64,000 nt of DNA from contig JBAZFB010000004.1 in NCBI GenBank assembly GCA_041653595.1, positions 1-64,000 on the forward strand. The letters run 5' to 3'. The position numbers and the translations under genes were made by a program. This document shows, piece by piece, positions 46,549 to 55,913 of the stretch. Position 1 is the first letter of the stretch, and each line of letters begins with the position of its first letter. This stretch comes from Candidatus Omnitrophota bacterium (lineage in GTDB: Bacteria > Omnitrophota > Gorgyraeia > Pluralincolimonadales > Pluralincolimonadaceae). The notes beneath the pieces are model-generated. The model ran no database searches and was not told the DNA's origin. It was given only the letters and a program-made list of their open reading frames with translations.

Positions 46549-47980
46549 TACAAAGAGATTCCTGAAAATAAAACGGGAGGCCTCATCTTACCGCGAGGTA
46601 TGCGAGCGCGTAAAGGATTACAGAGAGGTGGCTGTCCTGCGCCCGGAGGAGAAGTCGAAAGACCAGAGCTCTCGCTGCATGGACTGCGGAGTGCCGTTCT
46701 GCCATTGGGGCTGCCCGATCGGGAATTATATACCGGAGTGGAACGACCTGATGTTTCGCGGCCAATGGAAAAAGGCAATAGACGTCCTGGGCGCGACGAA
46801 TAACCTGCCCGAGATAACCGGCAGGATCTGCCCGGCACCGTGCGAATACGCGTGCGTCCTCGGGATAAACGATGACCCTGTCACTATACGGGAAGACGAG
46901 CTCGATATTATAGAATATGCTTTCAAAGAGGGAGGGCTCAAGCCCAACCCGCCGAAAAAACGCACCGGCAAGAAAGTCGCCGTCATAGGTTCCGGACCGT
47001 CAGGCCTTGCCTGCGCCGACCAGTTGAATAAAGCCGGGCATAAAGTCACGGTATTCGAGAAGGACGACAAGATAGGCGGAATACTGCGCTACGGCATACC
47101 CGATTTCAAGCTCGACAAATCCGTCCTCGACAGGCGCATAAAGATATGGAAGAAAGAGGGGATAGAATTCAAGACATCCGCTGATGTAGGCGCCGATTAT
47201 AAAACGTCCAAACTGAAGAAGGATTTCGACGTGATCGTGCTTGCCGGCGGGAGCCGCTTCCCGCGCGACCTCAAGATACCCGGCCGCGAGCTGGGCGGAA
47301 TACATTTCGCGATGGATTTCCTCGTCCAGTCGAATAATAGGGTTTCCGGAATCAAGGTACCTTCCGGAAAGCTCATCGACGCGAAGGGTAAGAAGGTTGT
47401 CGTTATCGGCGGCGGTGACACAGGCGCTGACTGCGTAGGCACCGCGCACAGGCAGGGCGCGTCATGCATCGTCCAGATAGAGCTCTTGTCCCAGCCTCCG
47501 GAATGCCGCACAAAGGATTTTCCGTGGCCGAAATATCCGATGCTTTTGAAGACAACTACGAGTCATCAGGAGGGCGGCGAACGCTATTGGTCGGTCTCGA
47601 CCAAGAAGTTTGAGGGCGCCGGCGGAAAGGTCAAGAAACTTTCCTGCGTAAAGGTCGAGATAGGCCGTGACGATAAAGGCTGCATGATGATAAAAGACGT
47701 CCCGGGAAGCGGATTTGAGATAGAAGCGGACCTTGTCGTCCTCGCGCTCGGGTTTATGCACCCCGAGAAAGGGCTCATCTCACAGCTCGGCGTCGAGCTC
47801 GACCCGCGCGGGAACGTAAAGACCGACGAGCATTATCTTACCTCGGTAAAAGATGTCTTCGCCGCAGGCGATATGAGGAGGGGCCAGTCGCTCATCGTCT
47901 GGGCCATCTCCGAAGGCCGCCGCGCCGCCCACTCCATCGACAAATACCTCATGGGCTCCACCCGCCTGCCGGCCATTTGA
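46541..47980 (+). CDS. gltD: Glutamate synthase small subunit
   Basis: The 479-residue flavoprotein passes electrons from NAD(P)H to GltB. N-terminal cysteines for two 4Fe-4S clusters are seen in CMDCGVPFCHWGCPIGN and ICPAPCEYACVL. An FAD-binding Rossmann motif follows (VAVIGSGPSGLACADQL), then the GGILRYGIPDFKLDK hallmark, a second nucleotide-binding motif (VVVIGGGDTGADCVG) and the C-terminal VFAAGDMRRGQSLIVWAISEGR. Length is typical for the family. It is translationally coupled to gltB. Confidence 0.95.
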
Positions 47981-47986
47981 GCCGTC

Positions 47987-48015
47987 TTGACAATCCCCGC
48001 ATTTTGCCGTAAAAT
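47987..48015 (+). promoter_or_regulatory. Promoter of the hyf/Ehr operon
   Basis: Perfect TTGACA (47987-47992) and TAAAAT (48010-48015), 17 bp apart. The leader of about 75 nt contains a possible stem-loop, GTAATACTG (48034-48042) with CAGCATTAC (48066-48074, one mismatch). The start codon of the first gene lacks a clear ribosome-binding site. Confidence 0.7.
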
Positions 48016-48097
48016 ACCACCTACAACAGTCAAGTAATACTGCAGCGAAGAACCGAAGCTCCTGCCAGCATTACCTCTAACTAACAAAAAAACGTAA

Positions 48098-49924
48098 ATG
48101 GAATATCTCAAAATAGGTCTTACATTACTATTTGACCCGCTGTCTTTGTTTTTCCTGGCGGTCATAGCGCTCGTCTCGGTGCCGTCGGCGGTCTACGCGA
48201 TAGGCTACTTAAAAGGGGACCATTCACGCGGCGGGACGCTCCTCGCGTGGTCGCTTATGGCCGCGTTCGTCCTGTCTATGGCGCTCGTAGTCACGGCCGG
48301 CAATGCCTTTCTTTTCCTCGTCGCATGGGAGCTGATGTCGCTCCTTTCGTATTTCCTCGTCGTCTTCGACCACAAGCATGAAAAATCAGTGAAGGCAGGC
48401 ACTATCTACATAGTCATGACCCACATCGGGACGGCATTTATTACCGCGGCCTTCCTTATTATTTTCAAGTACGCCGGGTCGTTCGAATTTTCCGCGTTCA
48501 AACAGGCCTGCCTCTCGATGCCCGGTAACATAAAAGATATCGTTTTTATCTTCTTATTGATAGGGTTCGGTACGAAGGCGGGGATCGTGCCGCTTCACAT
48601 CTGGCTTCCTTACGCGCATCCCCAGGCGCCCAGCCACATCTCAAGCATAATGTCCGGTGTTATGATAAAGACGGCCATCTACGGGATGGTCAGGTTCATC
48701 ATCTTTATCCTCGGCGTCAATTCGTTGTGGTGGGGCAACCTCGTGCTGGTCGTCGCGATAGTTTCGTGCCTCGTTGGCGTCATTTATGCGCTTATGGAAC
48801 ATGACCTGAAGAAGCTCCTGGCCTATCACAGCGTCGAGAATATCGGGATCATCCTTCTCGGCGTCGGCGCCTCGATGGTTTTTATTAAAATGGGAAATCC
48901 GGTCCTTGCCGTATTCGCGCTCTGCGCCGGCCTGTATCATTTGGTTAACCACGCTGTATTTAAAGGCCTTTTATTTTTGGGCGCGGGCGCAGTCTATAAA
49001 GCTACCGGGACGCGCAATATGGAAGACCTCGGCGGGCTGATAAAGCTGATGCCGTGGACCGCGGCGACATTCCTTGTCGGCGCGATGGCGATATCGGCGC
49101 TGCCTCCGTTGAGCGGGTTCGTGAGCGAGTGGCTTACCCTCCAGGCGTTCTTTTTTGGCGCGCTCGCTTCGGCGGGAAGCTATAAGATATTCTTAAGCGT
49201 ATGCGCGGCGATGCTCGCCCTGACAGGCGGCCTTGCCGCCTCGTGTTTCGTGAAGGCCTTCGGCATTACGTTCCTGGCGATGCCGAGGAGCGACCGCGCG
49301 AGGGAGGCAAAAGAGGTATCGCTTTCGATGAAATCAGCCCTTGTAGCCATGTCCATATTTACGGTCATCCTTGGGCTTGCGGCTTCGGTGATGATCAAGA
49401 TATTGGTCGTCGTCTCGGGCTGCGCGACAGGCATCGAAACCTCCGGCATGAGCTTTACCCTGAATAATTTCACGCTCGCGCCGCAGCCTGGAACATATCT
49501 TTCGGTCCCGCTCATAACCCTTGCGCTTATATTCGCAGCCGGCGCCGGCTTGGCCCTCGTCCGTACCGGACGCAAGCGCGTTTGCGAGGGAAAGACATGG
49601 GGCTGCGGCTATTACGACCTGGACTCAAGGACAGAATATACCGCGACCGCCTTTTCAAAGCCGTTCCGGATAGCGTTCAGTTTCTTTTTACGGCCGTACA
49701 GCAAGACAGAGAAGATAAGGGAATCGTTCTATCACGTAAAATCATTCAAGTACGAGGTCTTTACCACCCCTGTCTTCAGGCGTTATATATACGAGCCTGC
49801 GCTTAACCTTATCGTCAAGACGGCGCACGCGATGAAGCGTATACAGCCGGGCAGCATCCACGTCTATATCGCCTATATTTTTGTCACGATACTGGCGCTT
49901 GTTATTTTTATGGGGAGGCCCTGA
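48098..49924 (+). CDS. hyfB: HyfB-like proton-translocating membrane subunit
   Basis: The 608-residue protein is a many-helix antiporter-like subunit of the NuoL/M/N type in its hydrogenase-4 (HyfB/HycC) form. Visible hallmarks: ALVVTAGNAFLFLVAWELMSLLSYFLVV (with the conserved WE), GFGTKAGIVPLHIWLPYAHPQAPSHISSIMSGVMIKTAIYG, HDLKKLLAYHSVENIGII and LSGFVSEWL. The Lys and Glu residues expected for proton translocation are in these segments. It heads a six-gene membrane complex operon. The C-terminal 100 residues (YYDLDSRTEYTATAFSKPFR) are also as in HyfB. Confidence 0.9.
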   Translation: MEYLKIGLTLLFDPLSLFFLAVIALVSVPSAVYAIGYLKGDHSRGGTLLAWSLMAAFVLSMALVVTAGNAFLFLVAWELMSLLSYFLVVFDHKHEKSVKAGTIYIVMTHIGTAFITAAFLIIFKYAGSFEFSAFKQACLSMPGNIKDIVFIFLLIGFGTKAGIVPLHIWLPYAHPQAPSHISSIMSGVMIKTAIYGMVRFIIFILGVNSLWWGNLVLVVAIVSCLVGVIYALMEHDLKKLLAYHSVENIGIILLGVGASMVFIKMGNPVLAVFALCAGLYHLVNHAVFKGLLFLGAGAVYKATGTRNMEDLGGLIKLMPWTAATFLVGAMAISALPPLSGFVSEWLTLQAFFFGALASAGSYKIFLSVCAAMLALTGGLAASCFVKAFGITFLAMPRSDRAREAKEVSLSMKSALVAMSIFTVILGLAASVMIKILVVVSGCATGIETSGMSFTLNNFTLAPQPGTYLSVPLITLALIFAAGAGLALVRTGRKRVCEGKTWGCGYYDLDSRTEYTATAFSKPFRIAFSFFLRPYSKTEKIRESFYHVKSFKYEVFTTPVFRRYIYEPALNLIVKTAHAMKRIQPGSIHVYIAYIFVTILALVIFMGRP

Positions 49925-49925
49925 C

Positions 49926-50801
49926 ATGAAAACCGCGCTTATCTTCATCCAGGTCGCGATGCTCATCGTTTTATCGCCTCTCGTTAGCGGCATAATAAGG
50001 AAGATAAAGAATAATATCAGGATGCGCAAAGGCGCCGGCATATTCCAGCCGTATTATAACCTTGCTAAGCTTTTCGCGAAGGAAGAGGTCGTATCGGATA
50101 CTACGTCGTGGATATTCAGGGCCGCGCCGTTTGTCGTCCTTGCCTCATCCGTGTGCGCGTTGTCGCTCGTGCCTGTATTCTCGCCGGCGCTTTCGTTCTC
50201 CAATATGGGCGATTTCCTCTCCTTAATATTTATTTTGGCGCTCGGCAGGTTCTTTATCGCCCTCGCCGGACTCGACGCGGGGAGCGCGTTCGGCGGAATG
50301 GGCTCATCGCGGGAGATGTTCATATCGACATTCGTGGAGCCCGTGGCCTTGCTGTCGATCTTCGCGGTCTCGCTCAACGCGGGTTCGACGAACCTGGCGT
50401 CGGTCAGCGCGCCTGCCGTTCTGCGGTTGTCATCCATCATCGCGGCGCTCTCGCTTTTTATAGTGACTATCGCCGAGACCTCGCGCATCCCGGTCGATAA
50501 CCGGGAGACCCACCTGGAATTGACGATGATACACGAGGCGATGGTCCTGGAATATTCAGGCAGGCCGCTCGCCCTTATAGAATTGGCCTCGCACATAAAG
50601 CAGATATTGTTCTTTTCCCTGATAGCCGCGGTCGTCATCCCGTGGGGCGATTTCGCCCTCAAGATGGCGGCGATCATCATAGCGGTGAGCCTGATAGAGG
50701 TATCGGTGGCTAAGATGAGGCTGTTCAGGGCCGTGGATTTCCTGAGCTTCGCGTTCGTCCTCTCGATAATGGCGGTCATCGTCTCCGCGGCGGGGTACTG
50801 A
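49926..50801 (+). CDS. hyfC: HyfC-like (NuoH-type) membrane subunit
   Basis: The start is set at ATG 49926, after a GGGGAGG site and 2 nt beyond the hyfB stop; an in-frame upstream start at 49881 overlaps hyfB. The 291-residue protein has about eight membrane segments and NuoH/HycD hallmarks: GIIRKIKNNIRMRKGAGIFQPYYNLAKLF (the quinone-chamber type loop) and ETSRIPVDNRETHLELTMIHEAMVLEYSGRPLALIE. It couples the soluble arm to the antiporter-like subunits of the complex. Confidence 0.9.
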   Translation: MKTALIFIQVAMLIVLSPLVSGIIRKIKNNIRMRKGAGIFQPYYNLAKLFAKEEVVSDTTSWIFRAAPFVVLASSVCALSLVPVFSPALSFSNMGDFLSLIFILALGRFFIALAGLDAGSAFGGMGSSREMFISTFVEPVALLSIFAVSLNAGSTNLASVSAPAVLRLSSIIAALSLFIVTIAETSRIPVDNRETHLELTMIHEAMVLEYSGRPLALIELASHIKQILFFSLIAAVVIPWGDFALKMAAIIIAVSLIEVSVAKMRLFRAVDFLSFAFVLSIMAVIVSAAGY

Positions 50802-50802
50802 T

Positions 50803-51423
50803 ATGTTCATGAATATATCCTTATTCGCGATACTCATGATGGCCTTCGCCATGGTCGCGGCGAAACGGGTGACCGCCCTGATAAACGGTTTCCGCGCCCA
50901 GTCGCTATTCCTGTTCCTTTTTATGTTAGTGCTGGCGCGCAGGGCCGATTCGACGGAATTATATATAGTCGCCGCGCTCCTCTTCCTGATAAAAGTCATA
51001 TTGATACCGCGCATGCTGCACAGGGTGGTAAAAAGGATAAAAGTGAGCGAAGATCTCGGGCTTTCCGCGAACCCGACCGTCTCGATCTTCGCAGCCATCG
51101 TGCTGGCTTACCTGGCGTACGCGTTCACCGGGATGATAGCCGGTGTTCCGGCGTTCTTCGTCTCTATCTCGATAACGCTCATCGGCTTATTTATCATGAT
51201 ATTCAGGATGAAGGCGCTGGCCCAGATAGCCGGCCTGCTCATAATGGAGAACGGGATGTTCCTCGCCGCAGCCAGTGTCTCCGGCGGGATGCCGTTCATA
51301 GTCGAAATAGCGATATTCTTCGATGTCTTCCTCGCGGTGATAATACTCGGTATTTTCGTCTATAAGATAAACAGCCTGTTCACGCATATAGACGTGGACA
51401 AGCTCACTGAGCTGAAAGGTTGA
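50803..51423 (+). CDS. hyfE: HyfE-like membrane subunit
   Basis: This 206-residue, very hydrophobic protein has about seven predicted membrane helices and matches HyfE of hydrogenase 4, a NuoK-like subunit: NGFRAQSLFLFLFML near the start, LFLIKVILIPRMLHRV, and GLLIMENGMFLAA with the conserved membrane Glu. Its C-terminus is a short soluble tail (HIDVDKLTELKG). It begins one base after the hyfC stop and precedes hyfF by 3 nt. Confidence 0.87.
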   Translation: MFMNISLFAILMMAFAMVAAKRVTALINGFRAQSLFLFLFMLVLARRADSTELYIVAALLFLIKVILIPRMLHRVVKRIKVSEDLGLSANPTVSIFAAIVLAYLAYAFTGMIAGVPAFFVSISITLIGLFIMIFRMKALAQIAGLLIMENGMFLAAASVSGGMPFIVEIAIFFDVFLAVIILGIFVYKINSLFTHIDVDKLTELKG

Positions 51424-51426
51424 CGA

Positions 51427-52827
51427 ATGAATAGGATAAAGGCATTGGGCGTCATCAACGCGGTATTGCATCTCGCGATATCGGCCGCTTCTGTATTCCT
51501 TGCCTCGTATGTGCTAAAGGAAGGTCCGGTCAGCGGTTTTGATTTCTTCTATATCGACGCGCTGAGCGCTTTCTTTATCCTTACGATATCCGTAGTTAAC
51601 CTTGCTGCGGCGCTTTATTCGATAGGCTATATGGAGAAGGATGTCGAGGCGGGGACGATAAAGGAGAGGAAGGCGGGCGCCTATTACGGGCTCTTTAATC
51701 TCTTCGCGTTCACTATGTATTTCGTGACGGTCGTGAATAACCTCGGCATGCTCTGGGTCGCGATCGAGATGACGACCCTCGTTTCCGCGTTCCTGGTGGG
51801 TTTCTACAACAACAAGAGATCCATCGAGGCGGCCTGGAAATATATAATAATATGCTCGGTAGGCATAACGCTTGCCCTTTTGGGGACGATATTATTTTAT
51901 TATACCGCCTCGCGCGACGGGGGGATATCGAGCCTGAACTGGACCGACATGATGGACGCGGCGGGAAAGCTCGACCCGAAGGTGTTGAAGGTCGCGTTCC
52001 TTTTCATCCTTGTCGGATACGGGACCAAGGCCGGCCTCGCGCCCATGCATACCTGGCTCCCTGACGCGCACAGCCAGGCGCCGGCGCCGATAAGCGCGCT
52101 CCTCTCCGGCGTGCTCCTTAAGACGGCTATCTACGCGATAATCAGGTTCACTTCCATAATAAATATCTGCATCGGCACGTCATATTCGGACGGGCTGCTT
52201 ATCTTCTTCGGGCTCCTTTCACTCGGCGTATCCGCGGCGTTCGTGATCGTCCAAAAGGACATCAAGCGCCTGTTCGCGTACAGCAGCGTCGAGCATATCG
52301 GCGTCATAACTTTCGGCCTGGGCATGGGCGGCGCGCTCGGGCTTTTCGGCGCGCTCTTCCACGTATTCAATCACGCGGTGACGAAATCACTCATGTTCTT
52401 CAGCGCCGGCAATGTGGTGAAAAAATATAAGACGAGCGAGATGGGCGCGATAAGGGGAGTGCTAAACGCCATGCCTTTTACCGGCATCATGCTGATAATA
52501 GGCGCGTTCGCCCTGACGGGTTCCCCGCCGTTCTCGGTATTTTTCAGCGAAGTGATGATACTCATCTCGGGTTTCGGGCAGGGGCTTTATCTCCAGTCGG
52601 CGCTCTTCCTGCTCTTTTTGGCGATAATATTCGGCGCGGTCATACACCATATAAGTAAAATAGCCTTCGGAAAGAAGCCGCAGGATATGCCGGTCTCCGG
52701 CGAACCCTTGAGCGGGAAGATGGCGTTCGTACTCCTGCTGTTATTCATATGCGCGCTCGGGTTCAAGCTGCCCGCGCTTTTCAGCGGGCTTATTACTTCG
52801 GCGATAGAGATAATAAGAGGGGCATGA
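51427..52827 (+). CDS. hyfF: HyfF-like antiporter-type membrane subunit
   Basis: The 466-residue protein is the second NuoL/M/N-type subunit. Seen in order: FFYIDALSAFFILTISVVNLAAALYSIGYM, LGMLWVAIEMTTLVSAFLVGFY (conserved E), VGYGTKAGLAPMHTWLPDAHSQAPAPISALLSGVLLKTAIYAI, KDIKRLFAYSSVEHIGVITFG, HVFNHAVTKSLMFFSAGN and TGSPPFSVFFSE. These are the proton-channel residues of the family. It starts 3 nt after hyfE and its stop overlaps the hyfG start. Confidence 0.9.
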   Translation: MNRIKALGVINAVLHLAISAASVFLASYVLKEGPVSGFDFFYIDALSAFFILTISVVNLAAALYSIGYMEKDVEAGTIKERKAGAYYGLFNLFAFTMYFVTVVNNLGMLWVAIEMTTLVSAFLVGFYNNKRSIEAAWKYIIICSVGITLALLGTILFYYTASRDGGISSLNWTDMMDAAGKLDPKVLKVAFLFILVGYGTKAGLAPMHTWLPDAHSQAPAPISALLSGVLLKTAIYAIIRFTSIINICIGTSYSDGLLIFFGLLSLGVSAAFVIVQKDIKRLFAYSSVEHIGVITFGLGMGGALGLFGALFHVFNHAVTKSLMFFSAGNVVKKYKTSEMGAIRGVLNAMPFTGIMLIIGAFALTGSPPFSVFFSEVMILISGFGQGLYLQSALFLLFLAIIFGAVIHHISKIAFGKKPQDMPVSGEPLSGKMAFVLLLLFICALGFKLPALFSGLITSAIEIIRGA

Positions 52828-54353
52828 TGGGCTTCAGGGATGAATTATATATAGACGTAAAACCGGAAGAGTTCAGGAGCAAGTGCCTGGAACTCCACAA
52901 AAAACTTTCTTCTCCTGTGATGATGTATTTCGCGGTCGACGAGAGGAAAGAGAAGGGATCATTTGCGGTCTATTGCGCCTTCCTCGACGCGGCGGATAAG
53001 AGGTGGGCATTTGTCAGGATGTACCTGCCCCAGGACGGACCCGCATTCGAGTCGGTCTCAAAAGACATATTTTCCGCGTCCCTCTTCGAAAGGGAGATAA
53101 GGGAGATGTTCGGGATCGAGCCGCGGGGGAATCCCGACCTGAGAAGGCTCAATCTCCACGAGGAGGTCTGGCCCGAGGGATTTTATCCCCTGCGCAAGGA
53201 TTTTACCCCTCCGGAGCGCGCGCGGAAAGCCGAGGGTTCGTACAAATTCAGGAAAGTCGAAGGAGAAGGCATCTTCGAGGTGCCGGTCGGCCCGGTCCAT
53301 GCCGGGATAATCGGCCCGGGCCATTTCAGGTTCAGCGCGGCCGGTGAACCGATAATAAATCTTGAGGCGAGGCTCGGGTTTACCCATCGCGGGGTCGAGA
53401 AGATCTTTGAAGGTATGCCTTCGGCCGGGTCGGCTGAGGCTGTTTGTTTTTCCGAGCGCGTCTCAGGCGATTCCGCGTTCGCTTACAGCACGGCATATTG
53501 CTCGGCAGTAGAGAAGATATACGGTATACGCGTCCCGGAACGGGCGCAGTACATAAGGGCGATATTCCTCGAGCTTGAGAGGATGTATAACCACGCGAAC
53601 GATATCGGGGGAATGGCCCTCGACGTGGGTTTCAGTTTCCCGAACGCGTTCGCCTCGGTAGTAAAAGAAAAGATCCTTGCCCTCAACGAGAAGATGTCCG
53701 GCAGCAGGTACCTCAAAGGCGTAAATACCGTAGGCGGAGTGAACAGGGACCTGAGCGGGTCCGAGAGGATGGCCCTGGCGGATTCGCTTGCCGGGATATC
53801 TAAGGACCTCGAAGAGCTCAAGGCCATGCTCAAATCAAGCATATCCTTCATGGACAGGGTCGATAAGACAGGCATATTAAAGAAGAAGACCGCCGCAGAC
53901 CTCGGCATAGTCGGCCTCGCGGCGCGCGCGTCGGGCATCCCGATGGACCTGAGGAATACTTTTCCCGGCGTTTACGCCGCCGCGAATTTCAACCTCATAA
54001 AAGAGGAAGAGGGCGATGTCCTCGCCCGCCTTAACCTGCGCCTGCGGGAAGCCTCCGAATCGGCGCGCCTCATAAAAGAATTTGTCAGGATCATGAACCA
54101 GGGCGACACATCGCCCGCGAAGAAGATCGAACCGGCGGCGGGCTGCGGGATCGGCCATGCCGAAGGCTGGCGGGGCCCGGTCCTCTTCTGGATAAAGACA
54201 GGCGCCTCAGGCCGGATAGAGAGATGCAAGATAGTCGACCCGTCTTTCCATAACTGGCAGGGGTTGTGTTTCGCGGTCCTGGGGAATATCATCCCCGATT
54301 TCCCTCTGTGCAATAAGAGCTTCGACCTATCGTATCCGGGGAATGACCTATGA
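52824..54353 (+). CDS. HyfG-like large subunit lacking the [NiFe]-binding cysteines (Ehr-type)
   Basis: The start is ATG 52824, overlapping the hyfF stop. The 509-residue protein fuses a NuoC-like domain (about 1-125, SLFEREIREMFGIEPRGNPDLRRL) to a NuoD/HycE-like domain (about 140-509, VPVGPVHAGIIGPGHFRFS, FTHRGVEKIFEG). Where HycE/HyfG proteins have RVCGICG, this one has RVSGDSA (Ser214, Ser217), and the C-terminal DPCxxC pair is also absent: the protein ends LCNKSFDLSYPGNDL. All four nickel ligands are therefore missing and it cannot be a [NiFe] hydrogenase. This matches energy-converting hydrogenase-related (Ehr) complexes of unknown substrate. Confidence 0.88.
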   Translation: MMGFRDELYIDVKPEEFRSKCLELHKKLSSPVMMYFAVDERKEKGSFAVYCAFLDAADKRWAFVRMYLPQDGPAFESVSKDIFSASLFEREIREMFGIEPRGNPDLRRLNLHEEVWPEGFYPLRKDFTPPERARKAEGSYKFRKVEGEGIFEVPVGPVHAGIIGPGHFRFSAAGEPIINLEARLGFTHRGVEKIFEGMPSAGSAEAVCFSERVSGDSAFAYSTAYCSAVEKIYGIRVPERAQYIRAIFLELERMYNHANDIGGMALDVGFSFPNAFASVVKEKILALNEKMSGSRYLKGVNTVGGVNRDLSGSERMALADSLAGISKDLEELKAMLKSSISFMDRVDKTGILKKKTAADLGIVGLAARASGIPMDLRNTFPGVYAAANFNLIKEEEGDVLARLNLRLREASESARLIKEFVRIMNQGDTSPAKKIEPAAGCGIGHAEGWRGPVLFWIKTGASGRIERCKIVDPSFHNWQGLCFAVLGNIIPDFPLCNKSFDLSYPGNDL

Positions 54354-54856
54354 AAAATATATTTAAGAACAGAATGATCAAGGGGATGGTCACCATCCCG
54401 GTAGGGAAAGACGCCGATGAGGCCGATAAGCTCGGCGTAGAATTAAAAGCGCGGATACAAAAGAGGTTCGGCAGGTCTTTCCATATACGGGAGGTCGATA
54501 CCGGTTCATGCAACGGCTGCGAATCCGAGATAATCGCGACCACGAACCCCATTTATGATATCCAGCGGTTCGGTATCGACTTTGTCGCGTCCCCGCGCCA
54601 TGCCGACGCGCTGCTCGTGACCGGACCGGTATCGAAGAATATGGCGCTGGCGCTGCGCAGGACCTACGATGCGATGGCCGAGCCGAAATTCGTCATAACC
54701 CTGGGCGATTGCGCCCTCGACGGCGGCGCGTTCAAGGATTCATATTACGTCGCCGGCGGGGTAAAAGAGATACTTCCCGTAGACCTGCATATCCCCGGCT
54801 GCCCGCCGTCGCCTCTTGCCATAATAAAATCACTCTTGGACTTTCTAAGCGCATAG
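54350..54856 (+). CDS. hyfI: HyfI-like (NuoB-type) iron-sulfur small subunit
   Basis: The 168-residue protein keeps the four cysteines of the proximal 4Fe-4S cluster: Cys54 and Cys57 in SCNGCE, Cys121 in LGDCALDGG and Cys151 in PGCPPSP. This is the pattern of NuoB/HycG/HyfI. So the electron path into the large subunit is retained although the nickel site is lost. Its ATG overlaps the large-subunit stop (ATGA). No ferredoxin-like HyfA or HyfH gene accompanies it, so the electron donor is unclear. Confidence 0.9.
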   Translation: MKNIFKNRMIKGMVTIPVGKDADEADKLGVELKARIQKRFGRSFHIREVDTGSCNGCESEIIATTNPIYDIQRFGIDFVASPRHADALLVTGPVSKNMALALRRTYDAMAEPKFVITLGDCALDGGAFKDSYYVAGGVKEILPVDLHIPGCPPSPLAIIKSLLDFLSA

Positions 54857-54864
54857 AGTATAAT
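54836..54864 (+). promoter_or_regulatory. Promoter of the nitroreductase gene (probably leaderless)
   Basis: TTGGAC (54836-54841) and TATAAT (54859-54864) are 17 bp apart; the -35 lies inside the end of hyfI. The predicted start near 54871 is 4 nt from the ATG at 54875, with no room for a ribosome-binding site. Confidence 0.65.
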
Positions 54865-54874
54865 CGTTGGTGAT

Positions 54875-55489
54875 ATGGAAGACCGCCATTCGGACGATAC
54901 TCTAAAAGTTATCAATCGCCGGCACAGCGTCAGGCAATTCCTGGAGAGGCCGGTCGACGATTCCCTTATTAAGGCGGTGCTCGACGCCGCGAATAAGGCG
55001 CCGTCGGCGCATAACCAGCAGTCGTGGCGTTTCATCGTCGTGCGCGGCGAGAAAAAGCAGCAGCTGGCCCAGCTCGTTGTGGATAAGTCCCCGGGATTCC
55101 CGAAGCCGTCCTCTTCCATACTCCGTATGGCGGCGAGGAGCATAAGCAACGCTCCGGTCGTCATCGCGGTCATGAACACGGGCACGCTGATAAGCCGCGG
55201 GACAGAACTGTTCAAGATAGAAAAAGACAAGGCGAAGGATTTTTTCCGGACGATGGAGATACAAAGCTCTTCCGCGGCGGTCGAGAACCTGCTTATCGCC
55301 GCGACCTCCCTCGGCCTCGGCAGCGTATGGCTCGGGATATTGTTCTTGATAAAAGATGAGATCCTGTCGTTCTTCGGTGAGGCAAAAGGGGAATTTATGG
55401 CGGTCATCCCAGTCGGTTATCCGGCCAAAGAACAGGAAGGCCCCAAGAAAAAATCGCTGGAATATGTCGTGAGGTATATTGAAAAATGA
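54875..55489 (+). CDS. Nitroreductase-family FMN oxidoreductase
   Basis: The 204-residue protein starts with the family's RRHSVRQFLERPVDD motif, followed by APSAHNQQSWRFIVVRG (FMN phosphate-binding Ser and Asn), QSSSAAVENLLIAATSLGLGSVWLG in the middle and GYPAKEQ near the end. Such enzymes use FMN and NAD(P)H to reduce nitro compounds, quinones or other acceptors; the physiological substrate here is unknown. It is coupled to the next flavin-binding gene by a 4-nt overlap (ATGA), suggesting a small redox operon. Confidence 0.9.
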   Translation: MEDRHSDDTLKVINRRHSVRQFLERPVDDSLIKAVLDAANKAPSAHNQQSWRFIVVRGEKKQQLAQLVVDKSPGFPKPSSSILRMAARSISNAPVVIAVMNTGTLISRGTELFKIEKDKAKDFFRTMEIQSSSAAVENLLIAATSLGLGSVWLGILFLIKDEILSFFGEAKGEFMAVIPVGYPAKEQEGPKKKSLEYVVRYIEK

Positions 55490-55908
55490 CAAAAGAAGAT
55501 ATTATCAAGTTCATCAACGCGAATCTCGTCTGCCATCTCGCCACAACCGAAGGGGACCAGCCCCACGTCAGGGGCATGATGGCGTACCGGGCGGACGAGA
55601 AAGGGATAATATTCCACACCGGTAATTTGAAAGACCTGTTCAAGCAGGTCTGCGACAACCCCCTGGTCGAGGCCTGTTTCTTCGATCCCAATACCAACAC
55701 GCAGGTCAGGGTGAAGGGCAAGGCCGTCATAATATACGACGATAACCTGAAGAGGGAGATCGTCGCGGCAAGGCCGTTTTTGAAACCCTGGGTCGAGGAG
55801 CTCGGCCTCGATCTGATAGTGACCTTCAGGATAACGGATTGCCGCGCCTGCGTCTGGACGTTCGGGACGAATTTTGCGCCCAAGGAATACGTCAAGATCT
55901 CCGACTGA
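55486..55908 (+). CDS. Pyridoxamine 5'-phosphate oxidase-like flavin-binding protein
   Basis: The 140-residue protein has the FMN-binding split-barrel pattern of PNPOx-like proteins: NLVCHLATTEGDQPHVRGMMAYRADEKGIIFHTG, then VEACFFDPNTNTQVRVKGKAVII. Many members bind FMN, F420 or heme and act in redox or stress roles rather than in vitamin B6 synthesis. The first gene of the pair is a nitroreductase with overlapping stop and start. No specific substrate can be named. Confidence 0.85.
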   Translation: MTKEDIIKFINANLVCHLATTEGDQPHVRGMMAYRADEKGIIFHTGNLKDLFKQVCDNPLVEACFFDPNTNTQVRVKGKAVIIYDDNLKREIVAARPFLKPWVEELGLDLIVTFRITDCRACVWTFGTNFAPKEYVKISD

Positions 55909-55913
55909 TACTT

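Noticed and set aside
48098..54856. Calling the operon a hydrogenase-4/formate hydrogenlyase
   Set aside because: The large subunit lacks all four nickel-binding cysteines, and no formate dehydrogenase or maturation genes are present.
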